Source: SHVO01 sp041905525 (GTDB lineage Bacteria; Pseudomonadota; Alphaproteobacteria; Rhodospirillales; Rhodospirillaceae). From it: DNA of 64,000 bases. A program made the translations under genes and the position numbers. Every line of letters starts with the position of its first letter. Within the stretch, counting starts at the first letter, position 1. Under the pieces are notes generated by a model. That model saw nothing but the letters and a program-made list of their open reading frames with translations. It was not told the origin of the DNA and ran no database searches. The stretch covers positions 62,001 through 126,000 of the forward strand of contig JAYRKY010000005.1 in the NCBI GenBank assembly GCA_041905525.1. The letters are read 5' to 3'. Positions 61,036 through 64,000 of the stretch are shown piece by piece.

Positions 61036-62586
61036 TCACGAGCCGTATCGCAGCTTCAAGTCCTTCGCGCGAAGCAGGAAAAGGAACTGCCCAGGACCAA
61101 CGCTCGAGGTTTCGAACGCAAGCCTCTCGAAGACGGAGCGTGACGCAATATTTTCGCTTTTGACGGAGGCATGGACATCTCCCTCCCATCGTCCCGCGAG
61201 CGCACGTAATCCTTTTTCCACGAGAGCCGATCCCCACTTGCGACCTCGGGCAACGGCGTCCAACGCATAGTTTAAAACGGCATGCCCACCCTTAATCTCA
61301 AAGCGGATCATGCCCACGCTTAGGCCACGTGCGGTGAGAATGAAGATATGGACATTCTGGTCTTGCCTCTTCGCGGCGAACCAGGAGACATGGTCCTCCC
61401 ACCGAATGTCCGCAGAGTTGTAGGACTGCGCGCGCACGAGCGGGTCATTGGCAAGCTGAAAAAGGAATTCACAGTCGGTGAGTGAGGATGGGCGGACTTG
61501 CAGCAGGTACGGAGGAGTAGGCGCAAGTATTTCGGCTACTCGTGCGGCGCCCCAGCCATCGACAAGCAGCCGGCCCTTCTGCGACATCGAGGCGCGCATG
61601 TTGCTGTCGGCGATCATTTCATGAAGGCCGATAGCGATCATTCCGGCGCCGACGTCGCTCTGGTCGCCCAGATAGCGAATGATTCCATTCTGCGCGAGCG
61701 CAAGGCTTGCCGGTTTTTGATTGTCAGCGACGGTGACAACGAGCGATGGGACACCGCAGCAACACCGCTCCCATGTCGCGGTCCCGCCGGCGCCTATCGC
61801 GATGTCGGCGTTGGCAAATAGATCGGCGAGGCTCGACAGATTCTGATGGATATAGGTACGCTTGCGGCGGGCCGCGGCCGCTGTGATGCGGGCAGCATGC
61901 GGGTTGGCGGGCCCGATAACGATATCGACATCGAGATCGGCGAATCGACCGTCGTTTAGAGCCTCCAGGCTCCGGCCGGACATGTCCCCCGCGTCGACGC
62001 CTCCAAAGAAGACGACGATGCGACGAACAGGTTTGCCCGGGTCCCGCGGACTTCGGGCCGCGTCAATGTATTCCGGGCGCAAGAGGACGTAGCGGGCCCC
62101 CAGTAGCAAGAGACACCCGGATGGCACCCTCCCTTTATAGCGCGCGAGCGGCTCAACGGCGAAGTTCTGGTCGAGGAGGGCGTCGCTTGCATGGGCGCGG
62201 GCGATATCGTCGATTGCCAGAAGCATCTTCGACGCCGGATGCACCATGCTCTCCCACCGCAGTGAGAGTGCGTAGTGGTCCACCACCACCACCTCCGGCG
62301 CAAACTCTTCAAGGGCAGCGAGTGTGGCGCGCGCATCCTCTTCTTCAGTAGCTCCCAGCCACTCTGCATAAAGGTCTGAGCCCATATCGCCGCCGGCCGC
62401 TGCTGGCAGGAACGCGCACGCGTGCCCGTCTGCAAGAAGAAGATCGCGCAGCTCATCAGGCATATGGCGCGCGACGAAAAGAATCTCTGCGCCGCGCTCA
62501 CGTAGAACCTGAGCGAGCGCTCTGCACCGCATTACGTGTCCGATGCCAATTTTTGCGGACGCATCGACGCGAAAAGCGACTTTCAT
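61036..62586 (-). CDS. pseG: PseG-PseH fusion: UDP-sugar hydrolase plus GNAT N-acetyltransferase
   Basis: The N-terminal 340 residues are PseG, which removes UDP from UDP-2,4-diacetamido-trideoxy-altrose: the catalytic His is H17 in KIGIGHVMRC, with VVFFGGVDAGDM and GAGGTATWERCCCGVPS in the GT-B-like fold. Residues about 350-516 form a GNAT domain (acetyl-CoA loop ARGRKWGSAL) of the PseH type, which N-acetylates the 4-amino group one step earlier. The two consecutive activities are thus in one protein. The ATG at 62586 (MKVAFRVDAS) follows the upstream stop by 13 bases. Confidence 0.88.
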   Translation of the reverse strand: MKVAFRVDASAKIGIGHVMRCRALAQVLRERGAEILFVARHMPDELRDLLLADGHACAFLPAAAGGDMGSDLYAEWLGATEEEDARATLAALEEFAPEVVVVDHYALSLRWESMVHPASKMLLAIDDIARAHASDALLDQNFAVEPLARYKGRVPSGCLLLLGARYVLLRPEYIDAARSPRDPGKPVRRIVVFFGGVDAGDMSGRSLEALNDGRFADLDVDIVIGPANPHAARITAAAARRKRTYIHQNLSSLADLFANADIAIGAGGTATWERCCCGVPSLVVTVADNQKPASLALAQNGIIRYLGDQSDVGAGMIAIGLHEMIADSNMRASMSQKGRLLVDGWGAARVAEILAPTPPYLLQVRPSSLTDCEFLFQLANDPLVRAQSYNSADIRWEDHVSWFAAKRQDQNVHIFILTARGLSVGMIRFEIKGGHAVLNYALDAVARGRKWGSALVEKGLRALAGRWEGDVHASVKSENIASRSVFERLAFETSSVGPGQFLFLLRAKDLKLRYGS

Positions 62587-62599
62587 TGTCCAACAAACT

Positions 62600-64000
62600 T
62601 CAGGGTTGGCGCCGCTGCAACTCATTCACCATGCGTTCGCATTCGTTCCAGTGCTGCTCGAAGACACCGACGAACTTGTTGTCTTCGAAGTTGGCAAGTG
62701 GAAGGCTACCGGGATTTGAAAGACGTTGAAGGTGTTTGAATTTTCCAGCGCCCGAATTGCACCACACATACCCGTCGTCACGGTAGTCGTAATCAACCTC
62801 GCGTTCGCCGAGGAGCGCAAGGCTCGGCGCTTCGCCCCGTTCTTCCATGTCGGCAAACACGCCGTACATCGCGAGTTGGTCGATACCCCAACGCAAGTTT
62901 TTGCGTTGATAAAAATAGGCGAGATAAGCTGCTGTCAGCTTGAAGTATTTGTGTGAAAGATCCGAGGTGCCTGCCCCTACAATACACGCATTGAATTGGT
63001 TCCATGGCTCCCTGCGACCGGGTCGTATGCGCATGGCGACATCTTTGCCATCCAAACTTGAGAACAAGCCGTCGAGGCTGGTGTTTATGACCGCGTCCAC
63101 GTCCATGAGCCAAAGCGGAACGCCGTAGTGGGTTAAATGTTGATAGAAGCGAATGAAACGTACGGCGTGGTAGTAGCTTCGAGCTTCCATCGCAGGCGCG
63201 GACTGAAGGCCCGGACGCTCAACAGTCAGAGCGAACTTGAGCGGCGCAAGTTTCTGCAGGATCGCAAGCGCGAAAGCGGTCTCCTCCTCGTTCGCGTCCA
63301 TGATGTGAACATGGACCGGCGTATGAACCGAGCGCTGCCGGAGTGAGACCACCATTGGCATCGCAAAGGCACGAAAGTATGTGAAGTTGCACGAGAGGTA
63401 GAGAATTCCCGCCCCATTCGGCACCATAGGCATGACTTCGATAAGGGGCGGCAGCGTACGGACCAGATCCTCATCGGCAAAGCCCCGAAGCTCGTCATAA
63501 AAGGAAAGCTCGAACCTCGTGGTGCCAAGGATCTGGTTGTCGATTTTTCCGCCTATCATCCGAAACAGACGCTCGGCGCCATGACGATCTTTCAGGCAGA
63601 AGCGGGACATGGCGGCGGATATCTGCACTGCTGGAATTGTCGGCGCGGCTTCGAGACGTTTGCGGTTCAGGGCGTCTAGTTCTTCAAGTTCAGGGAGCGC
63701 GTAATTGAAGAAAAGCTCGTCAAGTCGCGCAGCGTGATAAGGCATTTCGCCGCGTTTGATGCGCTCTGACCATTCCTTGTAGCAGATGAGCTGCTCGAGT
63801 GCGGACGCGCGTACATCCAAATTTTCGCCTGCCGCGGCCGCAACGGCTTGCCAGACGCGAACGGCCTCTTCGGGCTTTTTCTCAAACACGATCGAGGCGT
63901 ATTTGTGGGTCGCGTGTACGTCGCCCGGCCGTGCCTCCAGCGCGAGACGATAGCAATCACAAGCGCCAGGTTTGTCGCCCATCGTTTCTTTGACGGCTCC
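62600..64000 (-). CDS. TPR protein with GT-A-type glycosyltransferase domain, cut by the right edge
   Basis: The frame is open to position 64000 without a stop. An ATG at 63982 lies inside a TPR helix (KPGACDCYRLALEARPGD), so the true start is probably beyond the window. After one or two visible TPR units, a helical linker leads to a GT-A-like domain with a D-x-D motif in WLMDVDAVI (near 63090-63105), NACIVGAG and WGIDQLAMYGV. It differs in fold from the GT-B-like TPR transferases downstream but keeps the TPR-plus-transferase layout. It is likely co-transcribed with pseG. Confidence 0.75.
   Translation of the reverse strand, partial: GAVKETMGDKPGACDCYRLALEARPGDVHATHKYASIVFEKKPEEAVRVWQAVAAAAGENLDVRASALEQLICYKEWSERIKRGEMPYHAARLDELFFNYALPELEELDALNRKRLEAAPTIPAVQISAAMSRFCLKDRHGAERLFRMIGGKIDNQILGTTRFELSFYDELRGFADEDLVRTLPPLIEVMPMVPNGAGILYLSCNFTYFRAFAMPMVVSLRQRSVHTPVHVHIMDANEEETAFALAILQKLAPLKFALTVERPGLQSAPAMEARSYYHAVRFIRFYQHLTHYGVPLWLMDVDAVINTSLDGLFSSLDGKDVAMRIRPGRREPWNQFNACIVGAGTSDLSHKYFKLTAAYLAYFYQRKNLRWGIDQLAMYGVFADMEERGEAPSLALLGEREVDYDYRDDGYVWCNSGAGKFKHLQRLSNPGSLPLANFEDNKFVGVFEQHWNECERMVNELQRRQP

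Overview
This window is GC-rich chromosomal DNA from what looks like an alphaproteobacterium. That assignment is inferred from gene order (ftsE-ftsX-ydcF-plsC; argH-lptM-lysA followed by a DUF4175/TIGR02302 gene; argD-argF-hslO; an adenosyltransferase gene next to etfB-etfA-hbd) and cannot be taken to genus. I saw no rRNA, tRNA, insertion sequence, integrase or CRISPR array. Coding density is high and many adjacent genes share ATGA or TAATG overlaps.

Region 1 (about 1-30 kb) is mostly housekeeping. It holds cell division (ftsEX), phospholipid acylation (plsC), lysine and arginine synthesis (lysA, argH, argD, argF), a tiny LptM-type lipoprotein gene between argH and lysA, a thioredoxin-fold TlpA protein, a PAP2 phosphatase coupled to an ArnT-like lipid-linked sugar transferase, the electron transfer flavoprotein with 3-hydroxyacyl-CoA dehydrogenase, recX, hslO, folE, apaG and a SIS-fold sugar isomerase. 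Two parts stand out. One is a zinc-ribbon/DUF3426 protein swollen to 877 residues by a collagen-like GQSM repeat region. The other is a small lipid cluster (lptG, lipid phosphatase, unknown protein, type III polyketide synthase, ICMT-type methyltransferase) that probably makes a methylated alkylresorcinol or alkylpyrone lipid.

Region 2 (about 29.3-39.4 kb) is a type II secretion system (T2SS) on the minus strand, transcribed gspF-G-H-I-J-K-L-M-C-D, with a Sel1-repeat protein and a small secreted protein behind it. The ATPase gene gspE is not with the rest: it sits about 17 kb upstream in transcription order.

Region 3 (about 39.4-64 kb) fills the space around and upstream of gspE. It holds two genes for three consecutive pseudaminic acid steps (a PseG-PseH fusion and PseI), a TPR-methyltransferase, and an array of TPR proteins carrying C-terminal GT-B-like glycosyltransferase domains (eight such domains in seven proteins, one being a double-module 1015-residue protein). 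A stand-alone TPR protein, a compact GT-A-like transferase and a TPR/GT-A protein cut by the right edge complete the set. Between this array and gspF lies one 494-residue Ser/Thr-rich secreted protein with its own good promoter and a strong terminator.

My working model is inference. TPR-guided transferases, in the style of the Caulobacter flagellin glycosyltransferase FlmG, put pseudaminic acid or related sugars on one or more proteins handled by this T2SS, and the Ser/Thr-rich protein is the best candidate cargo. No flagellar gene is present in the window, so the usual flagellin target is not indicated by context.
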